DNA from: Shewanella corallii
Lineage (GTDB): Bacteria; Pseudomonadota; Gammaproteobacteria; Enterobacterales; Shewanellaceae
Direction of reading: 5' to 3'
Assembly (NCBI RefSeq): GCF_023349125.1
Contig: NZ_JAKIKT010000001.1
Coordinates: 868,001-932,000, forward strand
DNA: 64,000 nt
Positions 44,801-52,211 of this stretch are shown here, piece by piece. Every line of letters begins with the position of its first letter. Position 1 is the first letter of the stretch. The position numbers and the translations under genes are program-made. Under the pieces are notes generated by a model. The model was given only the letters and a program-made list of their open reading frames with translations, ran no database searches and was not told where the DNA came from.

Positions 44801-46229
44801 CGCCAAAACCGAATGATGAGACACCCGCACGACGGGGAGCATTATCTTGCCCGATCAGCCAGGGGCTGGCCTGGGTCGACAGGTAGAAAGCTGAGTCTTC
44901 CAAAGTCATTTTCGGGTTTGGTTTGCTGACGTTAATGGTGGGGGGCAACACCTTGTGATGCAGTGCCAAAGCGGCCTTGATAACCCCGGCAGTCCCTGCA
45001 GTTGATTTGGTATGGCCTACCTGGGATTTAACTGAGCCCAGCGCAATATGCTGTTTCTCATCCCTTGGATTGCCGGACTCATCCTGACTGAATACTGAGT
45101 TCAGGCCATTGAATTCGGCAATATCACCTGCTGCAGTGCCTGTGCCATGGGCCTCTATCAAACCTACTGTGTGTGGCGCAAAACCGGCATCATCATAAGC
45201 CCGTGCCAGCGCTTTGGCCTGACCTTCAGGTCTTGGGGCATAAATACTCTTGAAACGACCATCAGAGGAGGCGCCAATCCCTTTAATGACAGCATAAATA
45301 CGGTCGCCATCCCGTTCGGCATCCTCAAGTCGCTTGAGGGCCAGCATGCCGATGCCTTCACCTATCATCATGCCTTTGGAGTCGGCATCAAAAGGCTTGA
45401 TGTTGTCATCTTTGGTAAAGGCAGGTGTCTTTGAGAAACTCATATACATGTAGGGAGAGTTGTCGGTACAGACTCCACCGGTGAGCATCATATCACTGCG
45501 GCCTTCCAGCAACTCTCCAAGCGCCATGCGCATTGCCGCCAGAGAGCCTGCACAGGCGGCATCCACCACACAATTCATGCCACCAAGATTGAAGCGGTTG
45601 GCAATTCGTCCGGCGATCACATTACCCAGAGAGCCTGGAAAGGCATTCTCCTGCCAAGGGATATATTGGTCCTGAAACTTGCGGATAAGCATCTCGCAGT
45701 CATCATCACTGATGCCGCTGCTTTTAAAGATTTTCTTCAATACCGGGTACTGGAGGCGGGCATTCATAGCCTGACTGATCTTCTGACCGCCACCTATGCC
45801 CAGGGTGATACCAACCCTGTTTCTGTCGTAATTGGCTTCATCTTCGATACCGGCATCAATCAACAGATCCCGGGCAACCAGCAGGGACAGCAGCTGGGCA
45901 GTATCTGTTTGTTCCAGAATATTGGGCGGCAGACCGAAGTCCAGCGGGTTGAACTCCATCTCAGGCAAAAAGCCACCACGCTGACAGTAGACTCTGTCCG
46001 GGGTATTGGGGTCAGCATCAAAATAATCTTTAGGATCCCAATGTGAATCAGGTACCTGAGTGATGGCATCGATCTTATCGACAATCAGATCCCAGAACTC
46101 ATCCAGATATTTGGCATTGGCGAACAAACTGGACATGCCCACAATCGCCACAGGCGTATCCTTGAGGCGGCGTCCGAGTCGGGCGTCCGCTGAGGAGTGG
46201 GTGTCAGACTGGGTGTCAGGATGGCTCAT
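38832..46229 (-). CDS. pfaA: PfaA, PUFA synthase KS-AT-(ACP)4-KR-DH subunit
   Basis: A 2465-residue multidomain synthase. Ketosynthase at about 25-490 with C226 in VDAACAGSLAAM, EAHGTGTAAGD and GSVKSQVGHTKSTAG; acyltransferase about 600-900 with serine in LAGHSYGELTALWA near 698; an Ala/Gln/Pro-rich linker; four acyl carrier domains, each with LGIDSIKR (serine near 1246, 1345, 1451 and 1565); ketoreductase about 1870-2100 with VSGGAKGVTLDCALELARRSG and SLFSSAAGFYGNSGQSDYSMANEV; and a C-terminal dehydratase-like region (about 2190-2440). It loads malonate and carries out condensation and ketoreduction on the ACP-bound chain. The ATG overlaps the pfaR stop (ATGA). The four ACPs are armed by PfaE, encoded nearby. 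Confidence 0.96.
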   Translation of the reverse strand: MSHPDTQSDTHSSADARLGRRLKDTPVAIVGMSSLFANAKYLDEFWDLIVDKIDAITQVPDSHWDPKDYFDADPNTPDRVYCQRGGFLPEMEFNPLDFGLPPNILEQTDTAQLLSLLVARDLLIDAGIEDEANYDRNRVGITLGIGGGQKISQAMNARLQYPVLKKIFKSSGISDDDCEMLIRKFQDQYIPWQENAFPGSLGNVIAGRIANRFNLGGMNCVVDAACAGSLAAMRMALGELLEGRSDMMLTGGVCTDNSPYMYMSFSKTPAFTKDDNIKPFDADSKGMMIGEGIGMLALKRLEDAERDGDRIYAVIKGIGASSDGRFKSIYAPRPEGQAKALARAYDDAGFAPHTVGLIEAHGTGTAAGDIAEFNGLNSVFSQDESGNPRDEKQHIALGSVKSQVGHTKSTAGTAGVIKAALALHHKVLPPTINVSKPNPKMTLEDSAFYLSTQASPWLIGQDNAPRRAGVSSFGFGGTNFHIVLEEYQGEHSSPYRLRRSTRPLLFSAPSVDALSQTLSRAIEALGNNASEAFDSLCQEFALAPCSDEHPRLGMAVSNPEELSSLLSQALGMLTKSGSSPWQTPNGVSYRPSAQQGKLAALFTGQGNQYLQMGRELACLYPEQRNWLEKFNTVFKGAALKPLSRVMYPFEAFEDETKARQQAELTDTRYAQSAIGALSAAQYELMRNAGLKADMLAGHSYGELTALWASGAISDEAFCQLSQARGQAMALASAQEPKGSMAAVVLGKQQDRAQLDALLEANPDVAIANLNSPSQLVIAGEEAALAKVITGLKAEGIKAVALNVAGAFHTPMMAQASIEYNQAISEQSISQADIQVWSNQTGQPYGDDIIGQLSEHMLSQVDYVSQIKGMIESGARTFVEFGPKNTQSKLVSAITQEYFPELKEQVITLSVSPTQVKSSSGAQDRSDKQLKLAAVQLAVAGQSMTDPDTWAIQHKRHMVKPSPMNIRLNGAHYVSPATREKASLSLQQGQISPEIRTQTIEKVVEKIVEKPQSSHLGYGAEHSAPTQSASASSVVASSGHLQAPSGSSLESLFGAQSEAAKVHQAFLDIPKQYNETFNELMQAQLQLAKQGLPVPESLQRSIELFHQHQADTLRVHHAYLAQMSGSTQSSPLAAQVLPQAQAQTQPAVSAPSIASTAGVPTAGVSSPAAPAQTQFPAQSPAQAQVAEQIQTSNPVSLSVALADSASISPSTASETQQDVTVTLLAVVADKTGYPTEMLELSMDMEADLGIDSIKRVEILGAVQEALPQLPALSPDVLAECRTLEQVQQEILNALPEQMAVESNAGIAQAQTAEVDVQSVLMGVVADKTGYPTEMLELSMDMEADLGIDSIKRVEILGAVQEALPQLPALSPDVLAECRTLEQVQTEIISTLPAQAAQPSVANKSAANTSAANTSAAAVAGLDVQPVLMGVVADKTGYPAEMLELSMDMEADLGIDSIKRVEILGAVQEALPSLPALSPEAMAECRTLAEICILLSQSAPEAPSQGTAQSTMPESLPATADAPVSHSDSVDNSSHNDQDVIAVLLNVVADKTGYPAEMLELSMDMEADLGIDSIKRVEILGAVQEALPNLPSLSPEAMAECRTLAEITVQLASASPATPHAPSAQTAYSVADNTEATDESALPPYSGVALRQASDALSTIELPKGGKVLLLDDGHHAGVIAEKLKGLDLSPVVLSMGTPGVLASDISQFTVSAEAVGEETLEGELAAIVSELGDELCGLVILTDPTQSSEQQLVSLRAATLLAKLASPHLKASTPSLFATVTRQDGGFGYLKGTEQLLSGGLHGLCKTLRHEWPQVHCKALDVDADIDGHTYATALIEELTQTTDNTETGVSEQDGNLIRLTPVAASADLQDAITLDDGDTILVSGGAKGVTLDCALELARRSGSHFVLLGRSALPESLPLWAQNKAPGELKAALLAHMKESGKKLTPKELDAELAPIASAVEIHQALEQFTLAGASAEYLAVDITDAKQLDEKLSPLAAIRPFNGLIHGAGVLADKLIEEKTLSQFNRVFDTKVIGLQNLLALLTPSALKFVSLFSSAAGFYGNSGQSDYSMANEVLNRYAISLKAQSPECKVTSFNWGPWDGGMVTAGLKAMFESRGVYVIPRNAGAKLFAQQVLEPGLLHCLVGTDMQGTDIDENGTEKSTGTAPNGDIQVKKPEGVQADWQLTLQNNEFLKDHSILGNPVMPTACALSLMLDSLMSDNQQPQNGDWTALGHYQLLKGLVFDDKDTAKLSLESLSSDSGDKLLLSVDGRPGYRAAPVIAGAISTPAIPKRLLQEYKNHGVSGRDSYQQGPLFHGPGLHLLTSLAITESQLLANVSLPANARDFGDFSGRKNRVCALDAILQGALVLAHNLSGQDSLPVGFAQLAVNKQLDSFNEGRLWLHNATLMGNSFQCDASLFADTGETLAVVKGVKLTLSTTRLNASGQSQAVESKRTAQQESAVVENAN
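41399..42580 (-). repeat. Four near-identical ACP repeats inside pfaA
   Basis: Repeat units at about 42360-42580 (ACP1), 42067-42293 (ACP2), 41752-41973 (ACP3) and 41399-41624 (ACP4), each about 220 bases. All encode DKTGYP(T/A)EMLELSMDMEADLG followed by IDSIKRVEILGAVQEALP. The linkers between them are unrelated Ala/Gln/Thr-rich sequence. ACP1 and ACP2 are closest to each other, as are ACP3 and ACP4 (LSPDVLAECRTLEQVQ versus LSPEAMAECRTLAEI), which suggests duplication in pairs. Confidence 0.93.
41989..42033 (-). repeat. 15-bp tandem repeat in the ACP2-ACP3 linker
   Basis: GCGCTTGTGTTGGCT occurs at 41989-42003 and 42004-42018, with a 13-of-15 match at 42019-42033. It encodes a repeated Ser-Ala-Ala-Asn-Thr linker, so the linker length may vary between strains. 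Confidence 0.85.
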
Positions 46230-47065
46230 GCTTGAGTCTCCGTGTTGTGATCGCCTTTGGCGGTCCTGGATGGTAATTGGGGGTTGGCGCTGTTGCCATT
46301 GAGTGCACGCTGGATATCTGCATCGGGAAAGCGTTGCTGGAATTTGCGGTAATTACGGGCGAGCAGGCGTTTGAGTTTAAATGGCCCGTTTTGCAGCACA
46401 TAAGCTATGTAGCGATTGGCTGCCAGAGTATCGCTATCGGTGTAAATATCGACATAGATCCAATCAAAAGCAGGCTCCAGCCCTATCATGACTGAACTTG
46501 GGGCTTGGTTGTCCTGCTCATCGACCAATGGGATATGCATTGCCTCAATCTGCACAACTTCGGCTTCGTCCAAAGTTTGCGCAAGCGTACTGGCATTGAG
46601 GGTGTAACTCTCAGTGGTATCTGAACGGTATACGGGAAGCTTGGTAAAGTGTTTGGGGGGCAGGGATTCGCTGGGTTCAATCTCACCTATGCGGGATACA
46701 CCGTGACGCTTAAGGCAGCGCGCCAGACCCGAGCGGGAGACGGCAGGATTGATAAAAGTACGGGTGACCTCAAGCAGCCTGTCCAGTGTCAGCTTCAGCT
46801 GATACCTCAATCCCACCACTACATATTCCTGTGCCGGGGTCAGGGTCGTATTAAGGTGATGGGGGGTGTGATCTCTGTCTTTGACGTCGCTGCGGCGACG
46901 CCATTTGCGTACAGTGGTTTCACTGATATTGAGGATCTTCGACAGTTCCCGCACACTCAGATCTGAGTTCTGGATGAATCGCCGCATTTCCGGCGTAGTT
47001 TGACTACGGGTTGTACTTTTCCCTTTAACTGGAGCACATTGCGGACGCTCCGGTGGCATTGCCAT
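46226..47065 (-). CDS. pfaR: PfaR, transcriptional regulator of the pfa genes
   Basis: A 279-residue regulator, named by its position and sequence as PfaR. An N-terminal helix-turn-helix (DLSVRELSKILNISETTVRKWRRRSDV near 34-60) and the next segment (LTPAQEYVVVGLRYQLKLTLDRLLEVTR, then INPAVSRSGLARCLKRHGVSRI near 112-133) match the layout of IS481-type transposase N-termini. The region that would hold the catalytic DDE core reads VVQIEAMHIPLVDEQ and YVDIYTDSDTLAANRYIAYVL, without the expected acidic triad. It is probably an activator of pfaA-D, as in related species. It overlaps pfaA by four bases (ATGA). A palindrome at 47094-47122 lies just upstream. Confidence 0.88.
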   Translation of the reverse strand: MAMPPERPQCAPVKGKSTTRSQTTPEMRRFIQNSDLSVRELSKILNISETTVRKWRRRSDVKDRDHTPHHLNTTLTPAQEYVVVGLRYQLKLTLDRLLEVTRTFINPAVSRSGLARCLKRHGVSRIGEIEPSESLPPKHFTKLPVYRSDTTESYTLNASTLAQTLDEAEVVQIEAMHIPLVDEQDNQAPSSVMIGLEPAFDWIYVDIYTDSDTLAANRYIAYVLQNGPFKLKRLLARNYRKFQQRFPDADIQRALNGNSANPQLPSRTAKGDHNTETQA

Positions 47066-47093
47066 TATGCTTCCCTGTTGTTGAAGTATCAGC

Positions 47094-47122
47094 CGGGACT
47101 ATAGTCAATATGACTCGTCCCG
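47094..47122. promoter_or_regulatory. Interrupted palindrome upstream of pfaR
   Basis: CGGGAC (47094-47099), AGTCA (47103-47107), centre ATA, TGACT (47111-47115), GTCCCG (47117-47122). Both arms match over 11 bases with small interruptions. It is 28 bases before the pfaR start, in the region shared with divergent pfaE, and could be an operator or a 5'-leader hairpin. Confidence 0.45.
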
Positions 47123-47292
47123 AAGTGGGCAGAAATCCTTCGTGCCGCCTGTTTTTTATAAAATCAGGGCAAAGATTAGCCGACATTGTGACTCGATACA
47201 ATCATATGGGACTGTAAAATTAACAGCCTGGTATCACACTTGCAGCAATTTAAACGCAGGCTCTGGTTTTTTTCGTTAAGGAGCGGGAGTTT

Positions 47293-48132
47293 GTGAGACA
47301 ATGCCAAACAGATTTAGCTAATGGATTAAAGATGAATTCTTGTCAGTTGCACGTGTGGTTTATCTCTCTGACTGACCCTGTTGAAGGTGTTTCTGAGGCA
47401 CAGATGCTCGAGTGTCTGAGTCAGGATGAGAGACAAAGGCAGGCAGGCTTTACCCATGCCAAAGCGGGGCGCGCCAATTTGGTGTCCAGAGCTATGTTGC
47501 GTCATGTGCTCAGTCGTCACTGTGACCTGGCCCCGCACCAGTGGCGTTTTGTTACCGGTGAGCAGGGAAAACCGGCTCTGTGTGAGCAGCAAACACGGCA
47601 GTTCGGGTTGGGATTCAATGTCAGTCATAGTGGCGATTGGCTGTGTATTGCCGTGATTGAAGGCATTGGTGTGGTTACAGGGGCCGCTGACCAGAGGGAA
47701 ATTGGTGTCGACATAGAAAGATTTCGCCGGGGAGTCTCGGTCGATTCTGTGCTGAACCGTTTCTTTGCGCCTGATGAATCAGCCTCACTGATGGCAATGC
47801 CAACGGCACTAAGAGAGCAACGATTTTTTGATTTATGGGCATTGAAAGAGTCATTTATCAAGGCAACAGGGCAGGGACTTGCTCGTGCGCTGGATAGTTT
47901 TTCCTATGAGATCAGTACGCTGGATGGTGGTGCAAAAATTGCGGTCGATACAAGCGCCGATCCCCGTTTGCAACCGGGCTCTGGAGGAGTAGCATGGGAA
48001 TTTGTCGCCCTGTCCGGCAGTCATACTCATAATTTCAGCAGTCGATTTGTCCGCCTGACAGATGAATACCGGGTCGCCCTGACCTGCAGTGCATCTCTGG
48101 ATGAGCTGCCCGTGGTATGTCGTTTCTGGTAA
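47293..48132 (+). CDS. pfaE: PfaE, 4'-phosphopantetheinyl transferase
   Basis: A Sfp-type phosphopantetheinyl transferase, 279 residues from GTG 47293, which converts the apo-ACPs of PfaA to the holo form using CoA. Motifs: the conserved QGKPALCEQQTRQFGLGFNVSHSGDWL (P1 and SHS), IGVDIERFRRG with the Mg-binding acidic pair, and FFDLWALKESFIKATGQGL (WALKE-S-x-x-K). Start: GTG 47293 has GGGAG directly upstream; ATG 47332 (MNSCQLHVWFISL) is an alternative close to the usual family N-terminus. It is divergent from pfaR-pfaABCD with a 227-base intergenic region, so the enzyme and its substrate may be regulated together. Confidence 0.93.
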   Translation: MRQCQTDLANGLKMNSCQLHVWFISLTDPVEGVSEAQMLECLSQDERQRQAGFTHAKAGRANLVSRAMLRHVLSRHCDLAPHQWRFVTGEQGKPALCEQQTRQFGLGFNVSHSGDWLCIAVIEGIGVVTGAADQREIGVDIERFRRGVSVDSVLNRFFAPDESASLMAMPTALREQRFFDLWALKESFIKATGQGLARALDSFSYEISTLDGGAKIAVDTSADPRLQPGSGGVAWEFVALSGSHTHNFSSRFVRLTDEYRVALTCSASLDELPVVCRFW

Positions 48133-48254
48133 GCCCACTTTTGCCACTGATGTCAGGTTCTGTGCAAATTATGCGCCCGGTCAACTTTTGTGCTCCCGGC
48201 AGTCTGTATATTCGAATATGACTGACGGAATATGAGACACAAGGAGGCCACGAT

Positions 48255-50285
48255 ATGGCTGAGTATCGAACCGGACAGATCCGTAATTTCGCCGTGTTGG
48301 GACACACGGGGGCGGGCAAGTCCAGCTTGCTTGAAGCGCTGCTTTTTGGCGCCAGGACCATTGCCCAAAAGGGCAGGGTCGATAAAGGCACTAATCATGC
48401 TGACTTTACCGCCCAGGAAAAAGCCCACCAACATTCACTCGAACCTTCCTTTCTGAACATCGACCACGACGGTCACCACATCAACCTGATAGACACCCCC
48501 GGACTTCCAGACTTTTTTGGCCGTGCACTGCAACCCTTGCCTGCGGTTGAATCAGTACTGCTGGTGATAAACGCCGCCACCGGCATTGAAAGTGTTACTG
48601 CCAGAGCCTTTGCGGCAGTCAGAGCCCAGGGCAAAGCTGTGATGCTGGTGGTCAATCATATAGATGGAAACGAAGACAGACTTGAGGCGCTGCTTGCAGA
48701 TATCCAGCAGCAGTTTGGCCCCAGATGCTTACCGGTGAACCTGCCTGGTGATGATTGTGTTGTCGATTGTTACCTGCACCCGGCCTTTGAGTCTGCGACC
48801 CGGTTCTCTGATGTCACCACTGCCCATGAACAGCTGGTGGAAACCGTGCTGGAAGAGGATGACAAGCTGATGGAGCTGTATCTGGAGCAGGGAGAAAACC
48901 TGAGTCCTGAGCAGCTGCACGAGCCATTGGAAATCGCTTTGAGAATGGGGCATCTGGTGCCAGTGTGCTTTACCAGTGCCGAGCAGGATACGGGTATCCC
49001 TGAGCTGCTGGAGTTGCTCATTCAACTTATGCCCAACCCTCGAGAGGGCAACCCACCTCAGTTTGTGAATGGCACAGGGGACAAAGTCAAACCCGTGGAT
49101 CTCAGTACCAAGTCCACTGACCATGTGCTGGCCCATGTGTTTCGCGTCAATATCGATCCCTATTTTGGCCGTATGGCGATAATGCGTGTGTATCAGGGCA
49201 AGATCACTAATGGTATGAAGCTGTTTGCCGGGGTCGAGCGCAAACCATTTAAGGTGACCCATTTACTTTCATTGCAGGGAGATAAACAGGTAGAAATGGG
49301 ACAGGCTGTGCCCGGTGATATCTGTGCCCTGGCCAAGATTGATGAACTGGAAGTGGGCTCAGTGCTGCACGAAAGCCACGATGAAGATGAGTACCATCTG
49401 CCACCTCTGGTGCTGCCTCAGCCTATTTTTGGTCTGGCAGTGTCATCCAAGCGCCGCGGTGATGAGCAGAAGATTGCCGAAGTCCTGAATAAGCTGGTGG
49501 CAGAAGACCCCAGTCTCAGCATTGCCCGCAATGAAGCGGAAGGCCAGACAGTACTGCAGGGGCTGGGCGATATGCATCTTCAGATTGCACTGGAAAAGGC
49601 ACTGCAGGTATTCAAGGTGGATATGCACACTGAAAAACCCGCAGTTGCTTACCGTGAAACCATTCTTAGTCAGGGACAGGCCAGATACCGTCACAAGAAG
49701 CAATCCGGCGGCGCAGGTCAGTTTGGCGAGGTCGAGTTGAGGGTTGAACCTCTGCCGCGGGGCGAAGGTTTTAAGTTCGAGTCCAGGGTGGTCGGTGGGG
49801 CGATCCCCGGTCAGTTTATCCCTGCGGTGGAAAAAGGGGTAAAAGAGGCAATGAAGGCCGGTGAACTGGGTGGCTATCCGGTTGAGGACATCAAGGTCAC
49901 TGTGCTTGACGGAAAACACCACAGTGTTGACTCCAAAGAAATTGCCTTTGTTATGGCGGGAAAGAAAGCCTTTATGGATGCGGTATCTGAGGCGAAACCC
50001 GTGATTCTAGAACCTATCGTTCAGATGCAGATTAAAGTGGACTCGGCTCAGGTGGGGGACATTACCGGTGATATCAGTAGTCGTCGGGGCTTTGTGTGTG
50101 GCACTGAGTCTGATAATGACGGCAGAGTAGTGGTCAGTGTGGAGGCTCCTTTGGCGACGGTGGACGATTTTGCTACCCGACTAAAATCAATTACCGGCGG
50201 TGAAGGGGAGTACACCATGGTATTTGCCAGGTATGAGCCTGTACCGGAACACGTTCAGCAACAAATGGTTAGTGAAAAAGCCTGA
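48255..50285 (+). CDS. Elongation factor G-like GTPase
   Basis: A 676-residue translational GTPase of the EF-G-like (fusA2-type) group, a paralogue of the main EF-G. G1 is GHTGAGKS (16-23), G3 region LIDTPGLPDF (near 78-87) and G4 reads VVNHIDG in place of the usual NKMD. Domains II-V follow, with GLGDMHLQIALEKALQVFKVD (domain III) near 436-456, GAGQFGEVELRVEPL near 490-504, and the C-terminal DITGDISSRRGFVCGTE near 610-626. Members are not needed for bulk elongation; some act in ribosome recycling or under stress. It starts 122 bases after pfaE. ATG has AAGGAGG nine bases upstream. Confidence 0.88.
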   Translation: MAEYRTGQIRNFAVLGHTGAGKSSLLEALLFGARTIAQKGRVDKGTNHADFTAQEKAHQHSLEPSFLNIDHDGHHINLIDTPGLPDFFGRALQPLPAVESVLLVINAATGIESVTARAFAAVRAQGKAVMLVVNHIDGNEDRLEALLADIQQQFGPRCLPVNLPGDDCVVDCYLHPAFESATRFSDVTTAHEQLVETVLEEDDKLMELYLEQGENLSPEQLHEPLEIALRMGHLVPVCFTSAEQDTGIPELLELLIQLMPNPREGNPPQFVNGTGDKVKPVDLSTKSTDHVLAHVFRVNIDPYFGRMAIMRVYQGKITNGMKLFAGVERKPFKVTHLLSLQGDKQVEMGQAVPGDICALAKIDELEVGSVLHESHDEDEYHLPPLVLPQPIFGLAVSSKRRGDEQKIAEVLNKLVAEDPSLSIARNEAEGQTVLQGLGDMHLQIALEKALQVFKVDMHTEKPAVAYRETILSQGQARYRHKKQSGGAGQFGEVELRVEPLPRGEGFKFESRVVGGAIPGQFIPAVEKGVKEAMKAGELGGYPVEDIKVTVLDGKHHSVDSKEIAFVMAGKKAFMDAVSEAKPVILEPIVQMQIKVDSAQVGDITGDISSRRGFVCGTESDNDGRVVVSVEAPLATVDDFATRLKSITGGEGEYTMVFARYEPVPEHVQQQMVSEKA

Positions 50286-50765
50286 TGAGCAGAGGGCTGT
50301 GGCCGAAAAAAAATAGCAGCCAAAGCCCACAATTTCTGACGAGTTGGCAAGATTTAAGCTTGTATTGACTTTTTGTGACAGCGGGACAAATACTGAACCT
50401 GAGTACGGAATTTAATGGCAAACAGCATACTGTTTTTATCTGTGTTCAGTTAAGTCCCATTGAGCGGGAAAGACACCCGCATCGCGGAGGGGAACACACA
50501 GACGTTACTCACAAATTTTTTAGCCTGTACCCATAGCGGCAACAGAACATTTTAGGCCAGGTTATCAACCTGAGCACAGGCCGGATGGCTATCAGTTCAG
50601 TTGCGCCGGAGAGGTCATAAGCAGACATACAGCTGTCGACATGACTCTGACAGCACATTGCCCGGGTTGAACCGGTCGGTCTGGGACGTATCTCAGGGGT
50701 ATGTAACATTTACCCACAGACAAAGGAGGCGAAGAGCGTTTGGTTCTTTACAAATTTCAAAACGA
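50286..50765 (+). other. Gene-free region ending at a strong terminator; small RNA possible
   Basis: About 480 bases without a credible protein gene. A TTGACT hexamer at about 50364 resembles a -35 box, but no good -10 is placed at the right distance. The only strong element is the terminator that follows at 50766, which on the plus strand has a T run and could end an unannotated transcript. Confidence 0.3.
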
Positions 50766-50790
50766 AACAGCGCCGCAAGGCGCTGTTTTT
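50766..50790. terminator. Terminator between the EF-G side and the porin gene
   Basis: AACAGCGCC, loop GCAA, GGCGCTGTT, then TTTG and further T on the plus strand. On the minus strand it follows the porin gene stop by 26 bases and has a partial T run, so it probably serves the porin too. Confidence 0.8.
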
Positions 50791-50815
50791 GTTTGTAATT
50801 ATGATAAAGTCAACA

Positions 50816-52000
50816 TCAGAACTTTGCTTCCAGCGTCAGCCATAGCTTGTCGGTATCGGCGCTGAATCCATAGCCAGCATCCGCGCCACTGAAAGCCGCA
50901 TATTTAATGCTGGCATTGTAATAGTTGGCAAACTTGTAGCCTGCACTGATCCCCCACTCCTGGCCCATATCTATGTTGCCGACATCGGACTCAAAAGTGT
51001 GGTACACAAGGAGCAACTTGACGCCTCCCAGGTTGGTGTTAGCGGCAATATAGGTATCTGCTATGCCTTTATCCCAGTTACCTGCGCCACCAAACAAAAA
51101 CTTGTCCGTCCAACCTTGGAACTTGTGCAGGGTTGCCAACGGTGTGATAAACCCGGCTTTACCATCATCTGAGCCAAGCACTTCATATCCCAGTTTTAAC
51201 CCCACAGCACTAAAGTCAGCCCTGGCTTCTGCCGAGAGGTAATCTGCTCTGTAATCCAGAGTATTGTTACCGCCGTTGCTTTGGGTGGCGTACTCCAGCG
51301 CGTAACTCAATTTCACCGGATCGATATCTGTTTTACCTGTCAGTCGCACACCATAGGTATCTGTAGAGAAGCGAGCTATCGCCAGGTTATCAATCAGGTA
51401 GGCGTAGCCGGTCAGCTGAGCGGCTTCCACTGCACCATAGTGCAGGTTGAACAGGTGGGTTTTGTTTTTATGATCTGACTTGCCCGAGTCCTCGCTGAAG
51501 ATACGGTTGACATTGTTGATGTAGGCATAGAACGCTTTCAGATCTTGGACACCAGTGCTGACTGTGCTGAAACCATCATAGGTTTGCTCATTTTGTCTGA
51601 AGCCGACACCACCAACAAAGCGCTGATTGTCCAGCAGGATCCTTTGGCGACCATACTTGAGGACTGAATCGGCCGGTGCACGATAGCCAATATATGCCTG
51701 GTTGATTTCCGTATATTGATAGTCGGCAATCATAGGCTCATCGTCACCTGAGCGGACATCGTCCACTTCTGCCAGGGTAAAGAAGTTGTATAGATCGCCA
51801 CTTTGATAGGTCAGTCGGGTTCTTAGGGTGGTTTGGTCCTGCTTGCTCTGCGCCTCGACATCAACCTGCTCAAACCGGGCACGGAACTGCAGGTTCAATT
51901 TGGCATCGTCAATCAATGTGGTTTTCAGATCTTCTGCAACTGCCGAGAAGCTTCCAAGGAGTGTGGCAATAGCCAGTGTGGTCATCCGGGTTCTCATCAT
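50816..52000 (-). CDS. Outer-membrane porin (alginate-export/OprD-like barrel)
   Basis: A 394-residue outer-membrane protein. The signal peptide (RMTTLAIATLLGSFSAVAEDL) is followed by alternating amphipathic strands (LNLQFRARFEQVDVE, TTLRTRLTYQSGDLYNFFTLAEVDDVRSG, INQAYIGYRAPADSVLKYGRQRILLDNQRFVGGVGFRQNEQTYDGF) and ends with aromatic LWLTLEAKF, the usual barrel C-terminus. YGRQRILLDNQRFVGGVGFRQNEQTYDG is characteristic of a porin group found in marine gammaproteobacteria, including Shewanella. Substrate is unknown. The protein starts with two Met codons; the second is equally likely. It is a single-gene unit. Confidence 0.82.
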   Translation of the reverse strand: MMRTRMTTLAIATLLGSFSAVAEDLKTTLIDDAKLNLQFRARFEQVDVEAQSKQDQTTLRTRLTYQSGDLYNFFTLAEVDDVRSGDDEPMIADYQYTEINQAYIGYRAPADSVLKYGRQRILLDNQRFVGGVGFRQNEQTYDGFSTVSTGVQDLKAFYAYINNVNRIFSEDSGKSDHKNKTHLFNLHYGAVEAAQLTGYAYLIDNLAIARFSTDTYGVRLTGKTDIDPVKLSYALEYATQSNGGNNTLDYRADYLSAEARADFSAVGLKLGYEVLGSDDGKAGFITPLATLHKFQGWTDKFLFGGAGNWDKGIADTYIAANTNLGGVKLLLVYHTFESDVGNIDMGQEWGISAGYKFANYYNASIKYAAFSGADAGYGFSADTDKLWLTLEAKF

Positions 52001-52167
52001 AATTCTCCTGTTGGGGGGATAGGATGAGTGTTGGCTTTGTTGCTTTAGTAAAGGTTGATCTAAAACAAGTTGTTACCGGAAAGGTTATTTTGGTTAACAA
52101 AGTGAGATCTTTGTCAATGCTGTGTATCTATAAAGTGGTATATATTGCGTGGGTAAATGTTGATAAG

Positions 52168-52198
52168 AAAACAGCCCCGACTGAATCGGGGCTGTTTT
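52168..52198. terminator. Terminator downstream of queF
   Basis: AAAACAGCCCCGA, loop CTGAA, TCGGGGCTGTTTT: a 13-bp stem with A/T tracts on both sides, 14 bases past the queF stop. Confidence 0.92.
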
Positions 52199-52211
52199 GT
52201 GATGCTACAGG

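Noticed and set aside
47066..47292. PfaR as an intact insertion-sequence transposase
   Set aside because: The gene overlaps pfaA by four bases, has no flanking inverted repeats or target duplications, and lacks the catalytic acidic residues, so it is treated as a resident regulator.
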